Part shown: in pieces, positions 33,232 to 42,373 of the stretch
Layout of the letters: every line of letters starts with the position of its first letter
Numbering within the stretch: the stretch's first letter is position 1
Assembly: GCF_004340685.1 (NCBI RefSeq)
Contig: NZ_SLUN01000012.1
Coordinates: 1 to 64,000, forward strand
Direction of reading: 5' to 3'
From: Hydrogenispora ethanolica
GTDB taxonomy: Bacteria; Bacillota; UBA4882; UBA8346
DNA: 64,000 nt
Translations under genes and position numbers: made by a program
The notes under the pieces: model-generated
Seen by the model: only the letters and a program-made list of their open reading frames with translations
Databases searched by the model: none
What the model was told of the DNA's origin: nothing

Positions 33232-35385
33232 TTACTTCTTTTTAAGAGCTTTCTTTCCGATAGGCACAAGCTGAGGTTGAGCGCTTTTCAGCGCGTAAGG
33301 ACCCACACCTGAAACCGTATAATAATCTCCATCGGCCGGAGGATTGACCGAATAAGTATTGGCTACTCCATTAATGGTGAGAGATAAAGTGATCGTTCCC
33401 GAACCGGAATATCGGACCAACGCCGGCCAATAGTTACCGATCTGGTGGACTGCCCTCAAGGTATAGCTTTCCGTGCCGCCGTTTGTGGAGTCCGCCGAAA
33501 ATACGCCGTTCGCCGTTGACCCCGATGTAACATCATAGATAATACCATCCGGCTCGACCATGGCAATATCGCAATCTCCAGATGACCATGAAATTTGCGA
33601 TTTCATCGAATCCTGGCTGCCGAGCAAGGAATTTATAAACTTAATTAGGAATTCATCCCATTGAGTATCCATAGCCAGCTTTAATGTCGTGTATTGGTTA
33701 GTTCCGAAATAAGCCTTGTATTGATTGTGGCTATATGGAAATAGGATAGCGACCCCGTATGAAGACCCAGCATGGGTCCCGGTTTCATGATGGCTCAGCA
33801 CTGTGTTGGAAATAGCCGTTTTTAACGCAGCGGCAGTGTTCTTAACATTAGTATCCATACAATACGCTGGAATGGCATTGGCGAATCCGTACAAATCAAT
33901 GTTTTCCGGATAGTCATAATAATCCGCCGCCGCCATTGCTTTACCGATATTTGTTAAATCGTTGGAATTATTCAAAGCGGTGGCAAAGGCCGAAAACGAC
34001 CTCAACAACGAAGGAATGGATCCCAAGTTGATCGCGGAATAAGTCGTGTTTTCACCTGTTTTTGAATAATAGCTGTAAAAATCGTCAACCAAGGTCGTGG
34101 TCAAAAACGAAGAGGTCATGTTGGGATTGGCGGTCAAGTGCTCAAGTACAACATCATAATCATTTCCCGTACCTGGAACCGATTCTTCGGAACCGACCAG
34201 ATAGTCAGCTTCGTTTCGCCACTCGTAGGCTTGTTCCATCATCTGCATTACACAAGCATCAAAATTTAGAACATCGATCTTCTTTCCGGTAGCAGCCCGG
34301 GCTTGGGATAAAGCCTGAGCCACTTCATCAGTGGTCAAACAAGACCAGGCATCGCTGCCGGTGGTATCATCCCAACAGATCCCTTTGGCCGAAGCCCCTG
34401 GTTTGATCAAGTCTTTGGCCCCGATTGATTTCGTGATCTTATTCTTGTTTCTAACGGAACGCGGATAAACCCCGCCGCCGTGATCCCAAAGTGTAAGCAC
34501 AGTATGTTGCGCTGGGTATTTTTGTTGGCAATAGACGATAAAATCCGTAAGAGTGTTGGGATTGGACATATCCTTCTCGCCATAATCTTGATCCATTGTT
34601 GAAACGATGTTCGAACTATTAGCGTTATCTTTGGTAACTTTATAGAGCCGGGTTCCAGACCAATTTCCATTGGTTGCATCATATAACGGACTACGATCCA
34701 ATAACACCAATACATTGACATCATTGGTCGAACCGATTTGTTCCATCTCGTTCAAGTCGGCGATAGCTTCTCCTTCGAGATTATTATCGCCATCCATGTA
34801 AACTAGAAAATTCCATTTGACACTTGCCTGTTCCTGTATAAAATGTGCAGTAATGGATTTATCTTTATTCATAGTAATATCAGCGGGGTTAGTATCTCCT
34901 GAAAGATCCCCCGTCCAGTGATCAAACTTCCATCCCGGGGAAGGATTTGCTTTTACAGTTACGATTGCGCCATTTTCATAGGTCCCTTTTGATTTTAATG
35001 TTTCAGAAACTGTACCTTGTCCATCCACATTTGGGGTTAGGGTATATTTTATCTTGGTAAAATTTGCTACAACAGCTTTATTCCTATTCATTTGAATTAT
35101 TGCAGGATTTGTTATTCCGGTAAGATCACCACTCCATCCAGAAAATATCCATCCAGTATTGCCAACTGCAGTTAAAGTCACATTGGTCCCACTACTATAA
35201 GAAGAAGCGTCAGGATCTTTTTGTATTGTTCCCCCTTCGGTAGGGTTACTTGATAGGGCAATTGTATAGGTTTGACCTCCCCCATTACCATTATTTCCTC
35301 CACCTCCCCCACCGCAACCCGTCAATATTATAGAAAATGTAAACATTATTACGAATAGAAAGACCAAACCATAACTTTTCTTCAC
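33232..35385 (-). CDS. Clostripain-family (C11) cysteine peptidase lipoprotein with two InlB-type repeats
   Basis: The 717-residue protein has a lipoprotein signal with lipobox LTGC (Cys24), then a Gly/Asn-rich linker. Two bacterial repeat domains of the InlB B-type follow (about residues 40-112 and 113-185; GWIFSGWSGDLTG and GWKFDHWTGDLSG). The clostripain catalytic domain carries the His in TLWDHGGGVYP and the Cys in LNFDACVMQMMEQAYEW. A C-terminal beta domain completes it. It is predicted to be anchored outside the membrane and to cleave after Arg or Lys; substrates are unknown. Confidence 0.88.
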   Translation of the reverse strand: MKKSYGLVFLFVIMFTFSIILTGCGGGGGGNNGNGGGQTYTIALSSNPTEGGTIQKDPDASSYSSGTNVTLTAVGNTGWIFSGWSGDLTGITNPAIIQMNRNKAVVANFTKIKYTLTPNVDGQGTVSETLKSKGTYENGAIVTVKANPSPGWKFDHWTGDLSGDTNPADITMNKDKSITAHFIQEQASVKWNFLVYMDGDNNLEGEAIADLNEMEQIGSTNDVNVLVLLDRSPLYDATNGNWSGTRLYKVTKDNANSSNIVSTMDQDYGEKDMSNPNTLTDFIVYCQQKYPAQHTVLTLWDHGGGVYPRSVRNKNKITKSIGAKDLIKPGASAKGICWDDTTGSDAWSCLTTDEVAQALSQARAATGKKIDVLNFDACVMQMMEQAYEWRNEADYLVGSEESVPGTGNDYDVVLEHLTANPNMTSSFLTTTLVDDFYSYYSKTGENTTYSAINLGSIPSLLRSFSAFATALNNSNDLTNIGKAMAAADYYDYPENIDLYGFANAIPAYCMDTNVKNTAAALKTAISNTVLSHHETGTHAGSSYGVAILFPYSHNQYKAYFGTNQYTTLKLAMDTQWDEFLIKFINSLLGSQDSMKSQISWSSGDCDIAMVEPDGIIYDVTSGSTANGVFSADSTNGGTESYTLRAVHQIGNYWPALVRYSGSGTITLSLTINGVANTYSVNPPADGDYYTVSGVGPYALKSAQPQLVPIGKKALKKK

Positions 35386-35546
35386 AGATGCCCCTCCTTT
35401 TTCTGAATGAAAGTCAAAATGAAATCAATTATTTAAAAACAGGCTTATAAATTCCATCTCCCTCCCATCTCAAAAATTTTTGTAAAACAAACTTGAATCC
35501 GATACGTGTCCAACGGATTCGTTTTTACAAATTCAAATTGCCGGAT

Positions 35547-36020
35547 TCACCTTCCTTTGATAACACCAGGTCCCCTGAAAATATAATACCCCACGAATTG
35601 GTCGCGATTTTGAATGAAGATCGCCTTCCGCATCTGAAAATACTGGTCATTATTTTTGTAAATCTTAAAACCATTCACCACCATGCTAGTGTTATAAAAA
35701 CCTTCATGAACGTCGTAGAAATGATTGCTAAATCCGTAAGTATTCTCCCCAAGCCCAATTTCCCGCGGGGTTACGTTGGAACAATAATCAATAATTCTGG
35801 TCTCCTGGTTAATCCGCAATTCGCAAGGCTTGTGGTTGCCAAGATTAATCGCTTTAACCTGCCAGAACCCGTTTCGGCTAACGACCGAGACGAATGCGCC
35901 GACATCGTTTTCTTCGCATAGCTGTATTGCGTCATGAATTGAAAACTGGTTATCCGCCCGGACTGGATAGAAAGCCGCCAATAAAAAACAGAAGATGGAT
36001 ACGACGATTAACCTTTTCAT
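35547..36020 (-). CDS. Small exported hypothetical protein
   Basis: The 157-residue protein has a clear signal peptide (about 1-22, ending in YPVRA) and a mature domain beginning FSIHDAIQLCEENDVGAFVSVV. The pattern of GFWQVKAINLG and LRINQETRIIDY is reminiscent of PepSY-like domains, but I cannot assign it. GGAG lies before the ATG at the expected distance. It is upstream of the C11 peptidase gene on the same strand with 160 bp between; a functional link, such as inhibition, is only a guess. Confidence 0.6.
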   Translation of the reverse strand: MKRLIVVSIFCFLLAAFYPVRADNQFSIHDAIQLCEENDVGAFVSVVSRNGFWQVKAINLGNHKPCELRINQETRIIDYCSNVTPREIGLGENTYGFSNHFYDVHEGFYNTSMVVNGFKIYKNNDQYFQMRKAIFIQNRDQFVGYYIFRGPGVIKGR

Positions 36021-36259
36021 TCATGATCGCTCCTTGATGACCTAAATCAGAATTTCTTTGGAATTTGTCAGGAAATTATTTGAAAGATATTCTCTCTAAC
36101 ACCATCATTTTCCTACAAGTTGTAAAACTTCTTTAGATATATGAATATAAAAAAACCCAAAGATTATATCCTGGGAAAAATCAATTGCATATGACAGATC
36201 CTAATCAAACAAATCGTGGAGCAAGCGAATTGAACTCAAGTAAGTTGATTGCAACCCCA

Positions 36260-37123
36260 CTACTTCATGGTCTGCTCTTTATTGCTCATCCAGGCGATGG
36301 CGCCGCCGCCCAGCGCGATCAGAACCGCTCCCATCGCCTCGCCGGTGCTCAGTTTCTCCCCCAGCCAGGCCATTCCGAATACCGCCGCGAAGACCATGGT
36401 AGTCATGGAGAGAATCGAACCGGTCGCGGCGCTGCAATACTTATAGGCCGAAGTCATCGTGATCTGGGCGACCAGACCGGTCACCGCGGTTGCCAGCAAA
36501 AAGAGCCAGGCAGTCGCGTCCGGCCATTGCCAGACAGGAATCGCAAACACCAATGAAACCAGCAAGCCAAAGATGCTCAAATAAAAAAAGACGGTCCACG
36601 CCGACTCGCCGTTCTGCCGTAATTGCCGGACGACCAAAACGGCGAAGGCGGAGAGAATTCCGGAGATCAAGGCCAGGATATCCGGCCAGAAAATACGGTG
36701 CAAATCGGGGTGAATCAACAGGCCGACCCCGGCCCAGGATACGATCAGGCAGAGCCATGTGAAAACCGAGACTCGTTCTTTCATAAAAAATGCGGCAATC
36801 ATCGTGACAAAGATCGGGTAGGTATTATTCAGGACGGTGCTATTGGTCATCGACCCTTTGGCCATGGCGATAAAATAGAGCAAGATCGCGGTACCGCCGA
36901 AGATACCCCGGGCGAATAACAGGTCACGGCGGGAAGTCCTGAGATCGACCCGTCCCAGCGCGGCCAGGAACCATGCCGCCACCACGCCGAGCAAGAACCG
37001 GAAAAAGACGACTTCGGGTCCAGGAACATTCACAGAAGCCAATTTGGCGAAATAGGCCATTACTGCAAAGCAAAAGGCGGAAAAGAGCATCTGAATCGGA
37101 CCTTTTAATAAAGAAGCGTTCAC
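36260..37123 (-). CDS. EamA/DMT-family membrane exporter
   Basis: The 287-residue protein has about ten transmembrane helices in two EamA halves (about 8-140 and 150-280). Family-like features are AYFAKLASVNVPGPEVVFFRF near the start and a FGMAWLGEKLSTGEAMGA segment in the last part. DMT transporters export metabolites or amino acids; the substrate is not predictable. It stands alone between the exported hypothetical gene and the mug terminator. Confidence 0.87.
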   Translation of the reverse strand: MNASLLKGPIQMLFSAFCFAVMAYFAKLASVNVPGPEVVFFRFLLGVVAAWFLAALGRVDLRTSRRDLLFARGIFGGTAILLYFIAMAKGSMTNSTVLNNTYPIFVTMIAAFFMKERVSVFTWLCLIVSWAGVGLLIHPDLHRIFWPDILALISGILSAFAVLVVRQLRQNGESAWTVFFYLSIFGLLVSLVFAIPVWQWPDATAWLFLLATAVTGLVAQITMTSAYKYCSAATGSILSMTTMVFAAVFGMAWLGEKLSTGEAMGAVLIALGGGAIAWMSNKEQTMK

Positions 37124-37204
37124 CGATGGGAAACCTCGTTTCGTGGAAGAGTCTGGTTATCATTATCGAATGAATATGGGCCAATGTCAAGATCCACGGC
37201 CAAA

Positions 37205-37237
37205 CAAAACCCCAGGTTTCTGATACCCGGGGTTTTT
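37205..37237 (-). terminator. Terminator of the mug-activase operon
   Basis: On the minus strand AACCCC-GGT pairs with ACC-GGGGTT and runs into TTGTTTG. It is placed directly after the mug stop codon. Confidence 0.75.
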
Positions 37238-37238
37238 G

Positions 37239-37763
37239 TCAACGATGACTTTCGGACAAAGCTTTCAGATCCTGATAGTATTTTAATTGCTCGGCCGGTA
37301 CCATCCGGTTTAAGCCGCTGGGATTGGGCAGCAAAAAGTCGGTTACTCCCTCTACCACGCCAGGTTCTTGAATCCCCCAATTGCATTCCCTGCGGCCAGA
37401 GAGATATTTATAAATATCCTTGCCCAGATAGGCTGCTATCAAAGGACGGTAATGCCGGAGCAGTTCCAGTAAGTCTGCCGCCCCGGCCCTTAATTCCTCA
37501 GGGCGTAATTCGGAAGCGGCGGCAGTGGGGCGCGGCACAATATTGGTGATTCCAAAACCAAGCTTTAATAAAAGCGCATCTTCTTCCGCCCGCATTTTTG
37601 CCGGAGTCAAGCCGGACTCGTAAAGAAAACGCCAAAAACGATTGGAGTGCCCGGCAAAATGATGGCGGACGGCGGCGCTCCGCAAGCCGGGATTGATCCC
37701 AACGAATAAAATGGTCAGATCCTCCCGTAACAGGTTGGGAAGGATCAACTCTGTGCTACCCAA
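37239..37763 (-). CDS. mug: G/U mismatch-specific uracil-DNA glycosylase (Mug)
   Basis: The 174-residue enzyme removes uracil or thymine mispaired with guanine. GINPGLRSA with following HHFAGHSNRFW and the intercalation-loop region NPSGLNR are family hallmarks. The TTG at 37763 is chosen because GGAGA lies 6-7 bp upstream and the protein then matches the usual Mug length. It overlaps the end of the activase gene by 8 bp, so a repair gene is translationally coupled to an activase cluster, probably just operon packing. Confidence 0.9.
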   Translation of the reverse strand: MGSTELILPNLLREDLTILFVGINPGLRSAAVRHHFAGHSNRFWRFLYESGLTPAKMRAEEDALLLKLGFGITNIVPRPTAAASELRPEELRAGAADLLELLRHYRPLIAAYLGKDIYKYLSGRRECNWGIQEPGVVEGVTDFLLPNPSGLNRMVPAEQLKYYQDLKALSESHR

Positions 37764-38748
37764 CCTGAGTCTCCGGTTCTTGCGATCGACTATTCGCCCG
37801 CTGGCTCCATTTGCCGCATTTATCGCCGATACAGGCCACCAGTAGGCCGGATTGCCGCATCTCCACCACTTCGCATTGATTGGAGCAACCCTCGCAGTCA
37901 AAACTCTGGGTGGCTACCGGCTCCATCAGCAACTTCAGCCCTTTAAACTTGGAAGAACTTTTACAGGCGAGCATCTCGTCCCGGGCCAGCAAAGCTGCGC
38001 CCACTGCGCCCATCACGTCAAAATGTTCCGGAATGACCAGCGGACAATTTAAAGCTTCTTCAAAAGCCTGCCGGATTCCCAGATTGGCGGCGACTCCTCC
38101 TTGAAAGATCACCGGCGCCTTCAATTCCTTCCCCTTCCCCAGATTGCCGAGGAAGTTCCGAACCAGAGCCCGGCAAAGTCCGGCCAGAATATCCTCTAGT
38201 TTGTGTCCCATTTGCTGTTTATGGATCATATCCGATTCGGCAAAGACCGCGCATCGACCGGCAATCCGTACCGGATGCCTGCCCTGGGCGGCGCGCATGC
38301 CCAGCTCCTCAATGCCAATGCTTAAGCGGGCCGCCTGCTGATCCAGGAATGATCCGGTACCCGCGGCGCAGACCGTATTCATGGCAAAGTCATACACTAC
38401 GCCGTCACGGATCAAGATTAATTTCGAATCCTGGCCGCCGATTTCAATAATGGTTTGAACCGTTGGCTCCAGATTCAAACAAGCTACCGCGTGAGCGGTG
38501 ATTTCATTTTTAATCAGATCCGCCCCTACCATCTTGCCGATGAGTTGCCGGCCAGACCCGGTTGTACCGACGCCGGCAATGGTCAAGTCCGGGAATTCCG
38601 AGCCGAGACGGGATAAGCCCTCCTGAACCGAACCCACCGGGTTGCCCTGAGAACGAAGGTAGAGCTTGCGGAGGAGCTCCCCCCGCTGATTCAACAACAC
38701 CAGATTGGTGCTGACCGAACCTACGTCAATACCGAGATAAGCTTGCAA
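37756..38748 (-). CDS. 2-hydroxyacyl-CoA dehydratase-type activase (BadF/BcrA/HgdC ATPase)
   Basis: The 330-residue ASKHA-fold ATPase has the phosphate loop GIDVGSVSTN at the start. The two cluster-bridging cysteines of HgdC-type activators are visible in NTVCAAGTGSF and AGRCAVFAESD. Dimers hold one 4Fe-4S cluster and inject a low-potential electron into a partner. A C-terminal extension carries extra cysteines (DCEGCSNQCEV, CIGDKCGKW). It overlaps the next gene by 28 bp. The classical dehydratase subunits are not in the window; two activase-associated proteins follow upstream. Confidence 0.88.
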   Translation of the reverse strand: MQAYLGIDVGSVSTNLVLLNQRGELLRKLYLRSQGNPVGSVQEGLSRLGSEFPDLTIAGVGTTGSGRQLIGKMVGADLIKNEITAHAVACLNLEPTVQTIIEIGGQDSKLILIRDGVVYDFAMNTVCAAGTGSFLDQQAARLSIGIEELGMRAAQGRHPVRIAGRCAVFAESDMIHKQQMGHKLEDILAGLCRALVRNFLGNLGKGKELKAPVIFQGGVAANLGIRQAFEEALNCPLVIPEHFDVMGAVGAALLARDEMLACKSSSKFKGLKLLMEPVATQSFDCEGCSNQCEVVEMRQSGLLVACIGDKCGKWSQRANSRSQEPETQVG

Positions 38749-39848
38749 GACGAATTCCCTCCAGACGCTTTGCGTTTCTTCTGCCGCAGTAAATCAATGA
38801 AAGCCTCCAACCGGGTTTGAACCCCGGCCTCAGCCGAATGTTCATCAATGATGATCGACAGCACGGGGATGGACAGTTCCCGCGAGACCGTCGGTAAAAC
38901 TTGCATCGCGACAATCTCGGGCATACAGGTAAAGGGAGCCAGTTGAATCACGCCGTCGAAACGATTGACCCCCGCCTCGACGGTGTGGGCGACCGTCTCC
39001 AGTCCGTGTCCCCCCACAAAATTGTGTAAGTAAGGTTTGGCCATCTGTCGCCATTGCCGGTCCCAATCCGGCCGGATAATACTAAAAACCAATTGATCCC
39101 GGATCCAGTCGCTCAAATAAATGGTACGGTCCACCGCTACACCCATTTCGCCCAGAGTTTGCTCAATGGCGAAGTTCACGCGCGGTTCAAGCACCATATA
39201 AATTTCCCCAACCAACATGATTCGCAGGTCGGGTTCATGTTGTCGGAGCGTGACAGACTCCAATTCGAGACATGCCTGGCGCAATGTCCGGCGAATCTCC
39301 GCTTCGAGCGTTGCCTCATCCAACCGGCGGTAAAACTTTTGTTGGAGTGAAGTAGTCAATCCCGGCTGGATCTCAAGCGGCCGGATTCGGTTCGCCAGCC
39401 GGTCCACTCGATCCAGGGCCGCTACTTTCAACCATGCCAGGCGTAAAGCGCGGATGAGATCGGAAAGCGTGTTCCGGGGAAAAATGGAATGAATTCGTTC
39501 CCATAGTTGCCGAGGATGAGTCTTGGGCGCCTCTAAAAGCAAAAATTGAACGTCGTATCCTAAATCGCGGAGGATTTCCCGTTGTACCTCTCCATAATAG
39601 CCAAACCGGCAAGGGCCCACCCCGCCGGCCATCAAAATCATTTCCGCCCCCGCCTCCATGGCCTCAAGATAATTCCCTAGATTAACCTTCAAGGGAAAAC
39701 AGGCAAATTCCGGGGCGATTCGAGCTCCTAGGGCGATGGTTCGGTCGGAAATCGGCGGGGGTACGACCGGCTCCACTCCTAGTTCTGAAAGTAAAGTTCG
39801 TAAGGGAATATAGGTATTCCCGATATGCGGGAAAGTTACCTTTAGCAT
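38721..39848 (-). CDS. Activase-associated protein (DUF2229/HgdB-like), distal paralogue
   Basis: The 375-residue protein belongs to the family found with, or fused to, BadF-type activases. Conserved cysteines appear in EFACFPLK, VGPCRFGYYG and PFTCMPEIVA. The ending DEHSAEAGVQTRLEAFIDL is nearly the same as in the neighbouring 302-residue protein. The pattern resembles 2-hydroxyacyl-CoA dehydratase or double-cubane cluster proteins, so iron-sulfur binding is likely but unproven. It overlaps the activase gene by 28 bp and the next gene by 7 bp. Confidence 0.78.
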   Translation of the reverse strand: MLKVTFPHIGNTYIPLRTLLSELGVEPVVPPPISDRTIALGARIAPEFACFPLKVNLGNYLEAMEAGAEMILMAGGVGPCRFGYYGEVQREILRDLGYDVQFLLLEAPKTHPRQLWERIHSIFPRNTLSDLIRALRLAWLKVAALDRVDRLANRIRPLEIQPGLTTSLQQKFYRRLDEATLEAEIRRTLRQACLELESVTLRQHEPDLRIMLVGEIYMVLEPRVNFAIEQTLGEMGVAVDRTIYLSDWIRDQLVFSIIRPDWDRQWRQMAKPYLHNFVGGHGLETVAHTVEAGVNRFDGVIQLAPFTCMPEIVAMQVLPTVSRELSIPVLSIIIDEHSAEAGVQTRLEAFIDLLRQKKRKASGGNSSCKLISVLT

Positions 39849-40750
39849 GCTTTTCTCCGGTAAGTAACTAAATCGATAAAAGCTTCCAAGCGCGTGATAA
39901 AACCGGCCTCACCGCTATGTTCTTCGAAATAAAGTTTTAGCAAAGGCTTTTGGGCATCCTTGATCTTCCGTTCCAACAGATCTCCGACAATCGCTTCCGG
40001 TCCACAAGCAAAGGGCAAGACTTGAATAAAACCGTCAACCGCCGGTTCCGATGAACTCAACATCCAATCCAGCGCATCGAATTGCGATTTTCCAAGGGTC
40101 CAAAATAAATCTTTGCTCAACTTTCCCGAACCGACGCCATTAAAAAAAGGCGGGGTCATTTCAGGGGTTACGATTCGAACATCTTTTTGAGCTAAATAAT
40201 CCAGTAATCCCAAGTTGAAGCAGGAATCATACAGACAATACGGGTGTCCCAGTAAGCCAAAGGTTAGCTGCCGGCCGGTGGCGGCCAAAAGATACTCTTT
40301 CATCATTTGTTGCGCCGGGGTGAGGCTGTTTTCAAGTTTTGCCGGCGACGACCAACCCAGGGAATGAACCGATTTTGTTAAACATTGCATCATATCGGTT
40401 ACAATGGGTCCAACTTTCAAGACGAGCATTTTTTCCCGCAAGTGAGGCAAGGCATGAGCGACAATATCGGGAAGGCCCATAAATTTAGGACATACATAAG
40501 CAGTTTTTTCGACTCGGATGAGATGGGGAACGACAACGCGTTCTACCTTTTCGTCTAGTTCAAGAAGGTGTCCTAAGAAAATTTTCATGGGCAGGCATAA
40601 CTCCTCGATACCCGCCTCCGCCCCGGCGGCAATGGTCCGCCGTTCGGTGGGTTTAGAGACGACAACCGTAGCTCCGCATTGTTTGTAAAAATCGTGCCAT
40701 GTATTCCCATACCAGTAATAAAGCAGTGCCCGCGGAATACCGATTTGCAA
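39842..40750 (-). CDS. Activase-associated protein (DUF2229/HgdB-like), proximal paralogue
   Basis: The 302-residue protein is the first gene of the activase cluster. Its cysteines in EELCLPMK, AYVCPKF, HPYCLYDSC and PFACGPEAIV align in order with those of the next protein. It ends in EEHSGEAGFITRLEAFIDL. In many Clostridia activase and these two modules occur in one very long protein; here they are three overlapping genes, implying a fixed stoichiometric complex. The substrate reduced is unknown. Confidence 0.78.
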   Translation of the reverse strand: MQIGIPRALLYYWYGNTWHDFYKQCGATVVVSKPTERRTIAAGAEAGIEELCLPMKIFLGHLLELDEKVERVVVPHLIRVEKTAYVCPKFMGLPDIVAHALPHLREKMLVLKVGPIVTDMMQCLTKSVHSLGWSSPAKLENSLTPAQQMMKEYLLAATGRQLTFGLLGHPYCLYDSCFNLGLLDYLAQKDVRIVTPEMTPPFFNGVGSGKLSKDLFWTLGKSQFDALDWMLSSSEPAVDGFIQVLPFACGPEAIVGDLLERKIKDAQKPLLKLYFEEHSGEAGFITRLEAFIDLVTYRRKAC

Positions 40751-40887
40751 GCGTTCTCACCTTCGATTTACAATAATTCGAAAGACCAAGCCGAGAGCGG
40801 TTCATTATCAACATTTCGCAATCTGAAATCTATTTTCCTGCTTTTTATGTTCCATTGTTGCATCAATTCTGGAAAAGGACTTTGAAC

Positions 40888-41457
40888 TCAATGCTGAAAA
40901 TGACTGCGTTTTAAAACTTCTTGCACGGCAATGGTCGTAATCCTGGCCCCATCTTCTTCGAGGTCGGCGTCATCCATTTTGCCGAGATCGCCGATTCCAA
41001 TCACGATCGGAATCTGCAATCGATTAATCACATCCACCGTATCGCCTTCGACTTTGACGTGTCCTTCCGGTTCGGGATTGCCGTCCTTATCCACTGGTAC
41101 CGAAACAATCTTTCCCTCACGGGTCACCGACAGATCCACGGGCACGCCTTCCACCCTTGCCGTGTTGGAAGCGACTGCAATGACCCCCAAAATTTCAATC
41201 GCCGGATGTTTCGCCAACGCTTCCAGCGCTTCTTCGCCACTGGCTTTTTCGCGCGAACCGCAATCGTCAACCATTACCAGAACCGGATCATAGGGAGTTT
41301 CTTGAACTGCTTCGGCGATATCATTCCCGGTGACAGGGGTGGGATTGCCGCCGGACAGCGAGATCGCGCGGCCTCCCACATTCTGTGCCACTTTTTCCAC
41401 GACTTTTTTAGCGACTCGATCTCCATCAGTGATGACAATCACTTTTCTTTTGGTCAT
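40888..41457 (-). CDS. Stage V sporulation protein AE-like (SpoVAEA)
   Basis: The 189-residue cytosolic protein matches the SpoVAEA type found in spoVA loci: KVIVITDGDRVAKKVVE, LSGGNPTPVTG, VMVDDCGSREKASGEEAL and IGIGDLGKMDDADLEEDG. The SpoVA system imports calcium dipicolinate into the forespore. No other spoVA gene is in the window. AAGGAG lies about 7 bp before the ATG at 41457; the frame runs 46 codons further but into the neighbour. It overlaps the DUF3189 gene by 4 bp. Confidence 0.82.
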   Translation of the reverse strand: MTKRKVIVITDGDRVAKKVVEKVAQNVGGRAISLSGGNPTPVTGNDIAEAVQETPYDPVLVMVDDCGSREKASGEEALEALAKHPAIEILGVIAVASNTARVEGVPVDLSVTREGKIVSVPVDKDGNPEPEGHVKVEGDTVDVINRLQIPIVIGIGDLGKMDDADLEEDGARITTIAVQEVLKRSHFQH

Positions 41458-41906
41458 GAAGTTAGCTCCTTCACTTTTTTCACTAACCGGACCAAACGCC
41501 AATAACTGCCGCGAATTCCCCAAGCGACAATGGTTCTGCCAGGTGTAACCATTTTCAATCTCCGCGATAAAAAACCTCCGATACGGGTGATCCAATTAAT
41601 CGTGGCGAGTGTATCAAAGAAACGCCATTCTTTTAAATTCGCCCGTTCATGTAAAATAAAATAAAGCGTCTCCAGGCTCAACGAACGTTGGGATCCGAAA
41701 CCCAAGACATAAACTTCATTTCCGTGCGGGTCCTTTCCCATATAAAGGGGGATACCCCGATCCGAGGAGTCAGCCTTATCAAACTCCCCTAGAGAGGTAA
41801 TCTCTCGAACCGTCGGAATTCGCTCCATGGGTAGTCGGTTCAGATGCAAATATGCAGCAATAATCGACGAATGAGCCCGCCCATAACAAAAATAGAAGAT
41901 TTTCAT
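41454..41906 (-). CDS. DUF3189-family protein, copy 1
   Basis: The 150-residue protein starts KIFYFCYGRAHSSIIAAYLHL. This is a Cys plus Gly/His pattern shared with its neighbour and reminiscent of a phosphate-binding loop, although the function of DUF3189 is unknown. DPHGNEVYVLGFGSQ and a C-terminal GRTIVAWGIRGS are the other conserved parts. It begins in an ATGA overlap with the upstream paralogue and ends in an overlap with spoVAE, inside a sporulation operon, so a role in sporulation is inferred from context. Confidence 0.75.
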   Translation of the reverse strand: MKIFYFCYGRAHSSIIAAYLHLNRLPMERIPTVREITSLGEFDKADSSDRGIPLYMGKDPHGNEVYVLGFGSQRSLSLETLYFILHERANLKEWRFFDTLATINWITRIGGFLSRRLKMVTPGRTIVAWGIRGSYWRLVRLVKKVKELTS

Positions 41907-42373
41907 TTTGACCGGTCTCTCGCAATCGATTGAAGTGTCCGCCGGACGATGGTAACCAAAAATGGGAAAGAAATTATGGTGCCGAAGGTGACCATCGGTC
42001 TCCCGATCTTTACCCATCCCATGGCGCGAGAGGAAAACCCTCCAGTCACCATGAATGGATTGAATAGTTGGACGCAACTTACAAAAAGATAATCCTTCGG
42101 GTCTTCTCCATTCAACCGGAGAAACTCCGTTATCAAGTGAATGACAAGGCGGGGAGAGTTTCTCCTTCCTAAAACAAACACCTCGTTACCATCCGCATCA
42201 TCGCCGACTTTGATTAGTTTGCCATGTTGAATACTGGTGGTGCGATCGAAGTATGGGATCCGTTGAAAATCGGAAAAATGCGGCAACCGATCTTTCGGGA
42301 TAATCCCCAAATGAATCGCAGCAGCTGTGGTCGACGCATGCGCTCCTCCGTAACAATGATAAACAATCTTCAA
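41903..42373 (-). CDS. DUF3189-family protein, copy 2
   Basis: The 156-residue paralogue of the next gene starts KIVYHCYGGAHASTTAAAIHLG and has DADGNEVFVLGRRN in the middle. The C-terminus is hydrophobic (FGTIISFPFLVTIV) and could touch the membrane. The tandem duplication is clear from the matching N-terminal and central motifs. It overlaps spoIIP by 4 bp and the next DUF3189 gene by 4 bp. Molecular function is unknown. Confidence 0.75.
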   Translation of the reverse strand: MKIVYHCYGGAHASTTAAAIHLGIIPKDRLPHFSDFQRIPYFDRTTSIQHGKLIKVGDDADGNEVFVLGRRNSPRLVIHLITEFLRLNGEDPKDYLFVSCVQLFNPFMVTGGFSSRAMGWVKIGRPMVTFGTIISFPFLVTIVRRTLQSIARDRSK

